Source of the DNA: Fulvia fulva
Lineage: Eukaryota; Ascomycota; Dothideomycetes; Mycosphaerellales; Mycosphaerellaceae
NCBI RefSeq assembly: GCF_020509005.1
Contig: NC_063021.1
Coordinates: forward strand, 3,472,001-3,536,000
Direction of reading: 5' to 3'
DNA: 64,000 nt
Position numbers and translations under genes: made by a program. The notes under the pieces were generated by a model. That model did no database searches and had not been told where the DNA came from. It saw only the letters and a program-made list of their open reading frames with translations. Below are positions 33,522 to 46,850 of the stretch, in pieces; within the stretch, counting starts at the first letter, position 1; every line of letters begins with the position of its first letter.

Positions 33522-35208
33522 CTACCCCCCTTCTTAAACCGCCGTACGCCCTCGTACGCGGAAATATATTGCCGTAGGACATATCCGTAAGAAAGGACCG
33601 TACTATTAGGAAGCGCTAGCTTACGTCGGGTTAACCGTAGGGAGACTATATATCTTACCGTAGTAAGCCGTAAGTCGAGTCTATAGTATACCGTAGTATA
33701 CCTTAGATAAGCTAACTATATATCAAGCCTTAGCTTGCCTTAAGTTATATCTATATTACGCGGGCGTCGTAGGGTCGACTATCGGTAACAATGTCTAGAT
33801 CGTCTAATATCTAACCTTTAGGCTTACGCTATCTAGGTAGTAGACCGGCCGCTAACGGGTTCTTATAATAATAATCTGCTATCGCTTCCTCGGTACTACC
33901 TTTTAATTTACTATAAGGCACTTCTATAATAGTACTACCTTCCTAACGGACGGTATACTTTATATACTTCTTAGCTCTACTAGTCTATCTACTGTCTATA
34001 ATCGCCTTAACTACGTATTTATCTAGCTCCTTACTATCGCCTTCGGAGGCCTCTATAAGTAGTTAACCTTAGCTTTAATTAGGGAATAGGTCGTCGTTTA
34101 CTAGGCGTAGTATACTAGTATAGAACCTCGGGTATATACGTATACTTTCCTAAAGGTCGAGCTCGTATACGTCTACGTTGATCTTACGGGTAATCGTAAA
34201 GGGACCTACATTCTTATAGTCAAGTTTCTTATAGGGCCTTCGAGTACGGATGTTTCTAGTATCTAGCCAAACCTTATCGCCGATCGCGTATCTTAGTATA
34301 GGCTTACGCTTATTCGCTACGGTGTCTACGTACCGCTCTTAGGTATATCTAAGCTATATAATGTAGTGTACGTTAACGTTCTCTATAAAAGTCGCGAAAT
34401 CTTCTACGTACTACTTCGATAAGGCCTATACTTTCGGAAGCTTAGTACCGTTACTACTCGTAGCCTAAGGTAACACCTCTATTCGAGGATTACGGCCTAG
34501 CGTTACGAAGAACGGTAATATACCTATAGTAGCGCTCTATTAATTATTTAGGGCAAACTCTACGATAGGTAACTACTAGACCTAATCGTCCTATATATAG
34601 TTAACGTACGCGCGTAGGTACTATTCTATAGCTTAGTTCGTACGTTCTAACTACCTATTAGTCTAAGGGTAAAAGGCAGTCGAGATCTTTATACGTATAG
34701 CTAGACGCGCTATTAGAGCCTTCTAGAATTAGCTTACCTACTAGCTACTACGGTCTAATACTACCGTATCGAACAGGCCCTAATCCTTAATTACGTACTT
34801 TAATACGGCGTCGGCCGCTACCTTAGGGGTCAAATCTACTACGGGCATAAGATGCTTCCTCTTAGTAAGTCTATAGGTTAGGGTAAGGATAGCGTTATAC
34901 TTCACGCCCTTAGTACTATAACTGTCCGGTAGCTCTACTACGTAATCGAGTACTACCTCCTTATAGGTACCCGAGGGTACGGGTAACTATCGGAGTATAC
35001 CTTAGTATATATTATAAAAAGCCTTAGATTGTGTATATAGGTAACAATTCTTAACGTACTTAGCGACATCTACTACTAGACTAGGCTAGTAGTACGTACG
35101 CGTAAGTAGGTCGACTATCTTCTTACGCCTAGGATACCTAGCTAATAGAGTATCGTAGTGCCTCGCTATTAGCTCCGGACGAAGCTTATACGGTACGTAT
35201 ATACGTCC

Positions 35209-35394
35209 TTAGATCTTGATTAGGTCACCGTCTAACTTATAGTCGCTAAGCGAGATATAGCTAGAGCCTTCTAGGTTTCGTAGTAAAGTACGAGTATTGT
35301 CGTCTAGGGCCTTCTTAATACCGTACGCTAGCTCGTCTTTAGTGTAGGCTTCCTCGATAAGTTCTTCGATAGAGGCCTCGTTTGCTTCGAGCAC
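35209..35394 (-). pseudogene. Gypsy integrase N-terminal remnant
   Basis: 61-codon frame ending YKLDGDLIKI, resembling the segment before the integrase zinc finger of Gypsy polyproteins. It is probably a chance survivor of the mutated pol. Confidence 0.6.
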
Positions 35395-38300
35395 GTAAAG
35401 TGCTAATTGATACTAGTCGGCCGTAGTACGCGGAGTAGTTATAGCTAATAGCTTCAAGCGCTTACGTATATTAGGAGGGAGATTACGTAGCTTTAATATA
35501 GCTTACTACCTATGTTCTATATCATCCTTATTGTCTATATCTTGTCTACGGCGCGTAAGGCTATCGGGCTTTGTCCTAAGCTTACTAGGGCGATATTCTA
35601 TCTAGAAGTCGAACCCGGACAGGAACTCGCTCTAGCGCGCTTATCGGCGGGTTAGCTACTTAGTCGTTATAAACCACTCTAAGCCCTTATAGTCGGTAAG
35701 AACCTTAGAGGGAGCGCTCATTAGCTCCGGCCTCTATTCCTTAAACGCTCTAATAATAGCTATTAGCTCCTTGTCGTAAATCTCGTAATTCTATTCTACT
35801 AGGTTCATCTTTATCGAGTAGAATACGATAGGATACAATTCACCGTCCTCTCTAACCTAAGACAACACGCTAGCTATATACCTGTCTAAGGAATTAGTTT
35901 CTACGACGTAGGGCTTAGTAATGTCAAAATGTACTAATACTAGGCGTTTATAGAATGCTACCTTTAGGGTCTCGAACGCACTTTAGTAGTCTAGGCTCTA
36001 TACGAAGGGTGTACGATTCTTAAGTACGTTACCGCGTATAAGGTCGGTTAAAGGCATAACGATACCGGAAAAGTTATTAACGAACCTCCTATAGAAGTTG
36101 GCTAGCCTAAGGAAGGATAGTATATCCTTTAAGCTCTGTGGAGTAGCCTAATCTATAATAGTCTAGACCTTAGATTTATCTATCTAAATGCCCTTGTTAA
36201 TAATAATTAGTCCTAAGAACTTGACGCTCTTCTAGAAGAAGCGGTACTTATAGACGTCTATAGGAAGTCGAGCGTCAATTAGACACCTAATGATAGTACG
36301 TACGTGTTTTACGTGTTCCTTAAATAAACTATACGTGAACACGATGTAGTCGTCTAGGTGTATAGACACGAAGTTGTCTAGGTATCTATATAATGCTTTA
36401 TTAATATATACCTAGAACGCGCTTAGTACGTTATAGAGACTAAATGGCACTATAAGCCATTCGTAGGTGCTATATCGGGTGGTAAAGGCTGTCTTCTATT
36501 CGTCGCCTTCACGGATACGTAGCTCGTTAAATGCTATAATAATGTCTAAGGTAGTGAACTACTATACGTTGCTTATACGAGCTAGGGTCTTACAGACTTA
36601 AGGTATCGGGTACCTATTCTTAACGGTAATAGCGTTGACAGCTCTATAGTCTACGTAGACACGGAGTCCTCTACCTAGCTTCTTGATAATAATAATAGGA
36701 CTAGCAATCTAGGACGTAGAGCGTCGGATTTTACTAGCGGCTTCTTCCTTATTAACGTAGGCTTTAGTTACGTCGAGCTCTAGTTTCGACATAGAATAAG
36801 GACGCTCAAAAGGCAGCTTAGCGCCTTTAACGAATTCAATCGCTAAATCTAATTCGGGGCGATAGGGAGGTAGACCTTTAGCGACAGACGGGTCAAATCC
36901 GTACTTTAGGTCCTTTAGCTATTAGGGTAGTAAGGATTCGACTTCTCGTATAGTCGCTTGCTTCTTGTTTATGTAGATAGCCTTGTCTTTAGCTAATATA
37001 GCACTCAGCCGTATACTAATGTCGTGAATAAGTTCCTTACTCGTAGGCTCTAGCTTATTAGGGTTAGGAGTCCCTATTTCCTAAATAAGGTAACCTTCGT
37101 CTAGGTTTTCTTCGTAGGCTTTGCTAATCGATATGCTAGACACCTAGATATTAGGTTCTAGAGTCTATAAATAAGGGATAGCGTGCTATATACAAACCTT
37201 CGTACCGCCGATAGTCGTAGGGTAAGGATCGTAATGATCCGTATAGTACTTTTTAGTAAATATAAATGTGTTAGCTCTCTAGTCTAGTATAGGGTAGTGC
37301 TTCTAGAACTAGGGTATACTAAACACGAAGTCGTAGTCGAGGTTAGTAACGAAGTAACTAACTTCCTCGACATAACTGTTTAGGTCGACCTTAGTCTTAA
37401 TACATTCCGTAGCTTAGCTAGATGCTTTAGGGTTAGCTCCTAGGCCTATCTTTTAAGCCTAAGGTAGTCGTATTCGTAATAGATGTTTCTTCGTAAACTT
37501 CGTATTATAAAACAGCGACTCGGTACCGGGATCTATTAGTATACGTACTAACTTATTCCCTACTACGCCTACTATAATATACGAGCTTCTTAGCGGAAGG
37601 TCTATCGTCTTTATAGTATATAGTATAACCTCCGGACTAAAGATTATAGGGATGTTACTAATTACTATTTCCTACTATATAGGGTTCCTCTTTCCTCTAT
37701 AATAGTAATATAATAAGGGCGTAACCTTAGGAGGTTCTAGTAGTACCGTCTTCGGAGGATTAGTACTAGGCGCGAGTATAGGCTACTAGTCGGTACGTAC
37801 ACGACTAGAGCCTAGGCTTCCCCCGACTCGGTAGCCTTAAGCTCTACTAGTACGTCGCCGACCTAGATTAATACGTTCTTCGTAGCGTTATTAGCGTCGC
37901 TACTAGTCTTCTTGTACTTCTTAAAGGGATACTTAGGCGACTAGGCACCCTTATAGTCTATAGCCTTATATACGTAGTAGAACATATCCTCCTTAGGCTT
38001 AGCTACTTCTTCCTTAGTAAGATTACGGCAGGTATGACTATCGTGCTTAGCGGCTTTAAGATTATATTCCTTACGAATCTTCTCGTTATAGTAGATATAC
38101 TTAGGCTTGCCTTCGTCGCCACCGCGACGGCTACTACTATTACGGCCGCTACCGCCTCCGTCGGAACCCTTAATATCGTCTAATTTCAGTTCGACATCGC
38201 GAAGGTATCGCTAAAGGGCTAGGAGGTCATTAAAGTCGTCGCGATATACTAGTACCTGCTTTAACTTGTCGTTTAGCTTGTCCTAGATGTCGTCGATAAG

Positions 38301-39716
38301 TTCCTTATCTGTCTTCTCTAGGTAGTACCCGTGCTCTAGGAACTTAGTACAAAATACGTTAAATGTACGATTACCTTAGGTGCGGTTATTATAAGCCTTC
38401 TTATGCTTCTTAAGCTTATAGTGCTCGCCGTAAGAGTCGTTAAGTACTGTTATTAACTTACGCTAACCGGTCACCTTCTTCTTATATAGCCGTAGGCGGG
38501 CGTAAGTATTACCGACGACGAAGTTATTAAACACTACTAAACATACTATAGATGATCGGCTATATAACTCTTCTATAGTTATGTAGTCCTCTACTTTCTC
38601 CTTCTACTCTATAAATCCTAGTCTATCCTTATAATTAGGTATATTAGCTAAGAATATAGAAATCTTCCTCGAGTTAATCGGGTTACGGGTACCGCCGTTA
38701 CTATACTAGATAGCGGCGTTAACTAAGACTACCGTAGTGTTATTATTGTCGCTAGCTACGGTAGAGGTAGCCTTCTTAGTCTTTGTTATACCTATCTTAA
38801 TACTAGGGTCCTCGCCGTCGAGTAGCTTCTCGAGGGCGGACTTCTACCTCGTAGGAGGTAGTAGAGGTGTCGGTTCCTTAGGCTTTAGCTAAGCGATATA
38901 GTTATCGCGCTCCTTTAGCTAGGCTTATAGATCCGTAATAAACGCGGTAGTACGCTTACCTAAGCTCTACTTAGTAGCTAACTTAGTCTAGGTCGCTTCG
39001 AGTTCGCTAGCTAGATCTATATTACGACTACGCAAGTTCTTAATCTTAGCGGCCGCCTTCTTACCTAACTTCTTTAGGTGAGCGATCTTAGCTACTAGGT
39101 CCTTATCGTCCCTAAGCTCGTCGAGTATTACTTAGAGCAATACTAACTTATCTTTATACCGATTAGCCTTAGCCTATAGCCGACTCTTCTAAGTAGTTAA
39201 CACCTCCCGCACCTCCTTAAGACCGAGGTAGACGAGACGGTGTTTGTCTAGGACATCTAGCTAGGCTTCTAGGTTCTTAGTAACCGAGCGAGAAAGCTCC
39301 TCGGCTATAGCGATCTAGAACTCGGTAGGGTTATACCGTAGCCTATATTCCACCTCTTCGCCCTTCTAGGTAAAGTTAATCGGCATCGTATAGCGGTAGC
39401 TAAGATATTCCTCCTTCCGCGTACGTGTGCCCTATTATAAGGTCTGATCCTCTCTACCTATACGGAATAGAGTTTCCTTCTTAGACTAGCGTCGGTTATA
39501 CTTATTACATAGTAGCTCTTAGTGCTTCTAGCGCCGACGTTCTTCCTCTTACTAACGAGCCTACTTAGTGTCTCCGCGACCCTAAGTCTCGTTCTATATC
39601 TCTTACGCTATATTACGTAGTCGTTCTATACCTACGGTATTATCGAAATCCGGATCCTACTACGACTCGTCTTCTACCTCTTACTACGCTACGCTAAGTA
39701 CGCCGTTCCGCTTTTA

Positions 39717-39914
39717 TTAGGCTTCTCGGAGGAACGCCTTCGTAAGAGGGTTTAGGTTAAGTCTTAGGATGAAGGATGATTCGTCTAGTCCGATAGTCGT
39801 ATTAGTACCTACGGCTATTCGAGTCTCGGTCGTACGCGGTCGTAGTAGCGATACGTAGTCTATAATCGTACGGCTCGGCAATCTAAGGGCGGTAGAACTT
39901 AATAATACGGACAA
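39717..39914 (-). pseudogene. Gypsy gag N-terminal remnant
   Basis: 65-codon frame beginning at the inner edge of the 5' LTR, where gag is expected. No distinct motif is visible, so the assignment rests on position. Confidence 0.4.
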
Positions 39915-40097
39915 GGCGTAAGATAGGGCGTAAACGTATTAATACCTTAGAATCGAATAAGTTCTACGAAGAAGAGAAGATAAGAAAGTCGCGAAGCTAC
40001 AATAAAGTAAACGCCGAGGTTAGGGTCTAGGGTCCGGGCGCGCTAGCGTACTAGGTTACGTAATACTAAGTATAGCCTTACGAGGTGAACCGTAATA
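39903..40097 (-). repeat. 5' LTR of the Gypsy element
   Basis: 195 bp, nearly the same as 33327-33521, followed by the duplication GCCTT. Confidence 0.82.
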
Positions 40098-40301
40098 GCC
40101 TTAGATATATAGTAAGCTCTACTTAACTACGGTAGTTAGAATAAGCTTAGACTCCCTAAGTCTATTAGTAGCGTTCCGTATAGTAGACTCCCCGAGTCTA
40201 TTAGTACGTTACCGTACGGATTCCGAGTATAGGGTATAATACCCTACGTCGTACTTCCTTAGTATATCGATGTCCTATTAAGCAAACCCGGGCTTATAAC
40301 C

Positions 40302-40709
40302 TATTAAACAGATATAGTATATATATATACGGAAGTTAGGACACGTAATAGGGAAGGAGGAAGGACTAATATAGTATACGAAGGTATATAGGAGAATAGT
40401 ATTTAGTACTAAAGGTGTCTCTACTATCGGTATAGAGACTACGTCTCTTATACCTATATAGAGGGATATTACTCTAGCCCTAGTTCTGTTTCACTACACC
40501 TTATCGGTTTCACCTATATCTTATCCTACGACGGCAGTTCCTCCGATAGTCTCGTACTAACTAGCTAAGTAACTTTAGGTCCTCTAAGTCGCTCCTACTA
40601 TTTATACGGTATCTCGGTAGTATTACCGTACTATTGTCTCGACTAGCTTAGTATATACTAAGTTAGTCTTAGTACCGTACGATATGCCTACTAACCTATA
40701 TTCGTAATA
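40302..40709 (-). repeat. 5' LTR of Copia B
   Basis: 408 bp, paired with 28388-28796 and related to the solo LTR at 19903-20269. Primer-binding-like CCCGGGCTTATAACC lies just inside, at about 40287-40301. Confidence 0.85.
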
Positions 40710-40714
40710 GCTAC

Positions 40715-41470
40715 GACTACTAGGGCTAGTTAATCTCTATACTTCTTTAGTAGCTCGTTTAGGATCCTATCCGGCCCCGGGGCTTTCTTCGCCGGTAGCT
40801 TCCTAAGTATAGCGGTAACATCTCCCTCGGATATATCCTATTAGACCGCGATACTAGGGGCTAGGGGAGTAGAGCTATTTATATCGCTTAGATTAGCCTC
40901 GACTAGGGGCGGAAAGAACTTACTAGCTAGTAGACGCGCCTTAGCCTCGGGGTCGCTAACCGGGCTACTAGGCGATTATAGCGCTAGGATAGAGAGGGAG
41001 GGGCCCTATATAGGGTCCTATCGGGCCTGTTTCGCTAGCTTCTATATCCTCGCTAGCTTACCGGCGATTTCTTCTACTATAGCTCTCTAGCCGACTACTT
41101 TCTCCCTCCGTATTATAGCTTTCTTCTATTAGTATACCTCCCTATATACGTTTTAGGCCTCCTCGCTATAGCTACTCGTCTGTACCCGGCGGGCTCTCCT
41201 TACTTCTCTTACTACCGTAGTATACTTCGGCGTCTAGTATAGTTTAGACTATATCGTTAGTTAGGTAAGCGGAACGTAAAGTAAGGTCGCTTTTCTTATT
41301 TCGTCTATTAACCCTTAGACTACCTCGTCTATCTCGTCTTTACTATTATATTGCTACTACGCGATCTAGACTAGCCTCTCGGAGTTATCGAGGTACGCCT
41401 AGATATTAGCCTAGTAGGCCTTTCCCTAGTTTAGCTTAGGGGTTCTCGCTAGTATACGTTTTATCTATAT
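40715..41470 (-). pseudogene. Outer LINE ORF2: N-terminal reverse-transcriptase part
   Basis: The minus strand carries KLPAKKAPGPDRILNELL near 40,750-40,800, the KAPGPDGI motif of LINE reverse transcriptases. Stops interrupt it. It is bounded by Copia B (left) and Copia C (right). Confidence 0.8.
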
Positions 41471-41706
41471 TGTTAAAACAGGTACGGGTGGATAGTAGCG
41501 GAGTAGAGTAAGAGATCAATCTTCAACTGACTAATAGCACGAGCATGCAGCAATATATCAGGAACCAATATGTTGATTGTGTTGGATGTCTATCTAAGCT
41601 AAAGGGGAGAGAAGGTATCTCCCTACAAGCTGAGTCATTGTGGATGCCTCAGGCTGCTAGATCACTTCCTGATTGTTGACTCCCTTTGAGATGCTACATC
41701 TTAACA
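41471..41706 (-). repeat. 3' LTR of Copia C
   Basis: 236 bp, TG...CA ends. On the minus strand it begins TGTTAAGATGTAGC. Confidence 0.9.
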
Positions 41707-41771
41707 CTCCCACTCATCTCGTATAGGAGGTTACAGTCTGCTCACTTCCTGTCAATAGTACTTGGACCTTT

Positions 41772-44700
41772 TTATGACAGGTTCAGCTGGCTTACAAACC
41801 TCTGGAAGTGTGGACCAGTCTTTGGTTTTGTAAACCCGTCTGCAACCATCTCAGAGGTTGGGGTGTACTCAACAGCAATAAGCCTCCTCCACCAAAGTTT
41901 CCTAACAGCGTTATAGGCAATGTCAATGTGCTTCGACTTGTCATGAACATGTGCATCTTTCACTAGGGTGAGGGCAGCTTGATTGTCACCTCTTAATTGG
42001 ACTGGTCTCAAATTTGATACAGTCTCCTGGTTTCCAGTGATTCTTGGTTGATGGGAACAGTCTCCCACTAACTCTGGACAATCCATTTCCCTTAGCAGTG
42101 AAGCTAGGAATTAGGACTGCTTCGCACATACATTCATGGCTATGTATTCAGCCTCCATTGTGGATGTTGCTACAGACTTTTGCTTCTTGCTCATCCAAGA
42201 AACTGGTGCCCCACAGAGGAAGAAGACATACCCAAGGATTGAGACTCTGTCTGCTTTGTCCATTGCATAATCAGAATCACAGTATCCAATAAGGTGTCCT
42301 TTTCCAGACTTTGAGAACTGAAGTCCTAGATCAGGGTATGATCTTAGGTACCTAGTGATCTTCTTCAAAGCCTTCATGTGGTAGGTGGATGGGTCACTCA
42401 CAAATGAGCTCATCCTTCCTAGGGCAAAAGCAATGTCTGGCCTTATGATTGTTGCTGGCCACATCCAAGTACCATTAATACTCTGGTACTCTGCCTTGTC
42501 ACACCTCTCATCCATGTGGCTTGAAGGTTTGAGGGCCTCATAGCTGTCCATGGGTGAGTGTGTAGGTGCTGCCTTCTCATGGTTCATTCCCATCTTGGCT
42601 AGGCTGTCCCTAACAAAGTGTCCTTGGTCAAGTTTCAGGATTCCTCTCTTCCTGTCCCTTGTGACTCTCATGCCAAGGATCTTTTCAGGTTCACCTAGAT
42701 CTTTGATCTTGAAGATCTTGCCAAGTTCTCTTTTGAACCAGAGAACATCTGTCAACTTTGGTGCAGCAATTGGAATGTCATCCACATGTATAAGGATTAT
42801 GATCTCCCTCTTCTTATGGATAAGTAGGCATGGATCCACTTCTGACTGTGTGAATCCAATCTCTCTGAGCTTTGACACACAGAGTTGATTCCAATCTCTA
42901 GCTGCTTGCTTAAGTCCATACAAGCTTTTGAGGATTTTGAACACCATGTTTGGTGGAAGCTCAACTCCTGGTGGTGGTAACATGAAGATGTCTTCATGGA
43001 GGGTGCTTTCTGTGAATGCATTGTTCACATCCACTTGGTGAAGATGAAGATCCTTCTTACACACAATAGCCATAAACACCCTAAGGGTGTCCTGTCTTAC
43101 TGTAGGTGCAAATGTCTCCATAAAGTCAACACCAAACTTCTGTGAGAAGCCCCTTGCAACTAGTCTAGCCTTGAACTTTTCAATAGCTCCACTAATGCTT
43201 CTCTTAATATCAAAGACCCATCTTGATGTAACCAGATTTGCTCCTTTTAGTGGAACAGAATTTTCCCAGGTGTTGTTACTCTGTAGAGCATTTAGTTCCT
43301 TTTGGATTGCTTCCTTCCAAAGATGTCCCCATTTCTTGTCATTCACAGCATCCTTGTAGGATTTTGGAATTGGGACCTCTTGCTTGTATGCAATAGCTTC
43401 TACAGTTGCTGCAAAGGCCATTTCCTCAACTTCTTCCAGGAATTCGCTATCCTATGGTATTGAACTGTCCACTGATTGCATGGCTGCAAAGAAAGCTTGG
43501 TGAAAAGCAGCAAGGTTCTCTGAGAGGTCCATTGCTTCTCCCACTTCAGTGGTTAGTTCGGGCTTAGGGACCATGGATTTTGGGGCTTTCTGTTTCATGT
43601 CATAGCCCTCAACATCATAGTCAGCCTTTCTCTTTCCAAGGGATGATTTAGGGACCGTCACTTGTGACCTAGTAACGTCTATTTCCTGGGGATCTAGGGA
43701 GCTTCTCTCAATTGGCTGATCGATTTTCTGAAATTCCCCTACGTTCTCCGGAGGCTGGGGAAGTTGCACAAACAGCTTTCTCGGCTGAGCGACTTTAGGG
43801 CTCTCAATTGGCTGATCTATTTCGGGGGGGGGCTCTGATGGACGCCTGAATGGTAGGTAGATTGTCCTAAGGATACGTTCTTCCTCGGCCTTCCTAAGGG
43901 CTTCCTAGCTGGTGCACTGCTTGGTAGATTCAATGTTGGAACATTGAGACCCATATCACCTCCAGGCTGGTCCTCAAAGAAGTCTGCATGTGTGTGTTGT
44001 TTAACAGCTCTCATGTCTGGTTCCCAAAAGAGCCAGGCTTTAGCTGTGTTTTCAACATACCCAATAAACACTGCTTCTTTACCCCTATTCATTAGCTTGT
44101 CACTTCTTGCCCATTGAGGTTGGGATCTTGTGTCCACATAGACAACAGCTTTGCATCCCCAAACTTTCAAATGGTTGATGGTCGGTTTGATACCATCAAA
44201 AGCCTCATCTGGTGAAACCTTGAACCCATCGTAATCTGGGCCATTTGGCAGTTTGTTCCTCATATAAGTTTGGGCCTCTAGTGCTTCAGGCCAAAATTCA
44301 ACCGGCATTTTAGCCTCTTCAAGCATTGCCCTTATAGAGTCCTCTGAGGTTTGTATTGACCTCTCAACTGGTCCATTCTGTAGAGAGTTGTATGCCTCAG
44401 TCGGCTCGAGCCCAATCCCCAAATCCTTCTCCCACTGCTTCACTAATGCAATAAGTTCTTTTGCATTGTCAAGTCTTACTGCTTTCAGCTGCGCTGATGA
44501 TTTCCTCTCTGCTTTGATCTTCTAGTTCTGGAGAGCAACTGGAGCATCTTCTCTTTTCCTAAGAGGAAAGGTCCACTTCTTCCTAGAGAAGTTGTCAACA
44601 ATCTCAAGCCAGTATTTGAATCCTAGTCTTGAGATTGGTAGTGGGCCACATATGTCAATAGATACAAGGGCAAGTCTTCCAGGTCTTCTCTCTGTAACTT

Positions 44701-46405
44701 TGCCTTTGTACTTCTTCATCTTTGCTATTGAGCATACTCTGCACTGGTGAAAGCCATCCTTAGGGATAGGAATGGGTTCTTTCAAGTCTGTTACATTGTG
44801 AAGATTCTGGAGCAAATTCTTCCCAAAGTGTGCAAATCTTCTATGCCAAAGCTCCCACTGCTTCAGGTCGGTCTCTGATTGAGCAGTCACAAAGGCATTC
44901 TCCATTGGTGGTGCACATGATGAGTAATGTGCCCGTTCTTGTAGGAGAGGAGAAATCTCATCAATGAATGGAACCCCCCCAAGGAGCTTTGTCTGGACAA
45001 CAGTCTCACCAGAGGGGGAAACAAGAGAAAAGGATGGAGGTTGCACACCAAACTGCTTGCTAAACTGGTTCCATGAAACCAGGTTCACTCCTAGCTTGGG
45101 TACAAGCAGGACATCTTCCAAAACAACTTTTCTGCCAGCTCTCCCACTCATCTCTGCATTCCCAATATGAGTGGCCAATAAAAACCCACCTCCCACTTTG
45201 ATCCATTTCTTCCTTGTCAAGGGAGTCATAGATCTAAAGAGGCAGCTTTGGTCAGTCATATGGGATGAAGCACAGGAGTCAAGTAACCACTCTGACGAGG
45301 GGAACTTGCCTTGGACTTCTGCAGTTGAGTGAGCCACTTCATCATACTCATCATTATCAGACATTGTCTCTGGGGATGAGCTGCAAGGTGACTCTTGGGC
45401 GGAGAAACCTTTTCCAGTCTTCTTTGCTTTAGAGGTATAAGACTGGGCCTGGTTCTTCTGGAGTGACAGCATGTCAGAGCTGAGTTTCTTCACCATTTTC
45501 TTAAGTTCTTCCATAGAGGACTTCTCTCTTGGTGTCCTCCTTGAAGTGGGTGGTGGAGTTCTCTTCTTCTTGACATGTGTTGTATTCTGGGAAGATGGTG
45601 GTTGGGAATGAGATCTAAGGACCTTTCTTGCCTCAGGCAAACTAGGGCAGTCCTTGATCAGATGATCCTTCTCACAGAGAAGGCAGGACAGTGGTCTTGC
45701 TAGACCTGAGGGCTTGACCCAGGTGGCTGCCATGCCATACTCAGCCTTAGAGGGATCCAACCTGGCTTCTTGAGCTTCAAGGATCTTTAAGGTCCTTTCA
45801 TGATCCATCTTTGGCTGAGCCATGATAGTATCCCTGGCTACATGGTAGTCAGGTGGCAGTGAGCTTAAGAGCTGGGTCATCCTCACATCAGCTTTCCTGT
45901 AATGCTGACCCTCTAGGTCAACATCAGCAATCCTTTTTCCAAGAGAAACCAGGTGTGTCCATGCAGATCTGATGGTGAACTCTTCACTCATCTCAAAGGT
46001 CACAAATTGCTTTGTGAGCTCATGTGCATGGGTTGGTAGCACCTGGCTATACTTGTTCCAGAGATACACCCACTTCTCAGCAGCTCTTCCAGATTCACAT
46101 GAGCCCTCAAGCTCAAATTCATCTTCTTCTGTGATCCTACTAAGGATACTGAAGTTGCATACTGCATTGTGTCTTGTCCATGTTGGCGTATTGAGGATCT
46201 CTTTGGTTGTAGCCTCTTCTTGGAGTTTCAGAGTCTTGCCCTTGATGTTGTCAAAAGACACTTCCATTAGGTCATCAATTGCAAAGAATGCTGATTGGCT
46301 CTCCATCTTGTATCTCTGAAGGTTGAACCATCTCTTCCAATTGTCCCTCCCAAGAATTGGGATTTTGCCTCCCTTCTCCTCTGTCTTCTCTTGGTATGGA
46401 TCCAT
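41772..46405 (-). pseudogene. Copia C gag-pol polyprotein, lightly broken
   Basis: Start at 46405 (MDPYQEKTEEKGG). Order: gag (46405 to about 45,750), zinc knuckle CLLCEKDHLIKDC near 45,670, protease WLLDSCASSHMTD near 45,270, GAG-pre-integrase WHRRFAHFGKNLL, integrase SIDICGPL and PVERSIQTSEDS, reverse transcriptase FKARLVARGF, VDVNNAF and HVDDIPIAAP (42111-43421), and RNase H to 41772. Stops fall near 44520 (TAG where Trp fits), near 43450 (TAG) and near 42105 (TAA where Gln fits), and the frame shifts near 43,900. The stops fit C-to-T or G-to-A change. The element is probably unable to make a full polyprotein. Confidence 0.88.
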
Positions 46406-46850
46406 AATAAATGGGATGTAATGAAACAAGGTGTGTATGTTCCAAAGTGGTGGCTCAGATCCTGCTGAGGCTTCTAGTGTAGAATGGGAAAGTTCGTAGG
46501 TGTGGATACCAAGGCCTGCTTAGTAAAGTAAAGGAGCGGTGTGAGGTCTCGGGGCTAGGACACAGGTCTGTCTCTCCTAGCAGAGCTTCAAATGACTTAC
46601 TTGAAGTCCTTCTTGATAGTATCTCGATGCAGTTCTGCCTACAGAGTATCTTCAAGGTATTGGCTTTGAGTAAGCCGCACAGAGTCCTTGTCTGGGTTAC
46701 CTATCACTTAGTATCGAACTAAGCTCCTTGACAGGATAGACGGGGTAGACTTCTGATTCCCAGATGTTTTCTGCTACGATAGCAAGGGATACAAGTAACC
46801 TGTACTGATATAGGTTGCTCTTATTCCTGCATAAACCCGGGCTCATAACC

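Larger units (their letters stand above)
33327..40097 (-). mobile_element. Gypsy element with chromodomain-like C-terminus, decayed
   Basis: 6,771 bp, inserted in Copia B with the duplication GCCTT (33322-33326 and 40098-40102). LTRs of 195 bp each: 33327-33521 and 39903-40097. On the minus strand the order from the right is gag (about 38,000-39,900), reverse transcriptase with YLDD near 36,345, RNase H, integrase N-terminal region (35209-35394), integrase core, then near 33,850-34,050 a segment AKKYIKYTVR...EGSTIIE resembling a chromodomain. Reverse transcriptase before integrase marks it as Gypsy. A chromodomain at the integrase end would make it a chromovirus. Stops occur throughout. Confidence 0.82.
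28388..40709 (-). mobile_element. Copia element B, decayed, holding a Gypsy element
   Basis: Inserted in the outer LINE with the 5-bp duplication GCTAC (28383-28387 and 40710-40714). LTRs are 28388-28796 and 40302-40709. About 5.5 kb without the inserted Gypsy. On the minus strand the order from the right is primer-site-like CCCGGG segment (40285-40300), gag, protease and pre-integrase (about 31,680-32,400), integrase, reverse transcriptase with YIDD near 29840, and RNase H near 29,200. All coding parts are full of stops, and CpA/TpG sites are nearly eliminated. Confidence 0.87.

Noticed and set aside
18300..41470. Many short open frames in the AT-shifted central block
   Set aside because: Stops fill all frames; the few survivors (22372-22701, 31680-31886, 35209-35394, 39717-39914) map to transposon coding order, not host genes.
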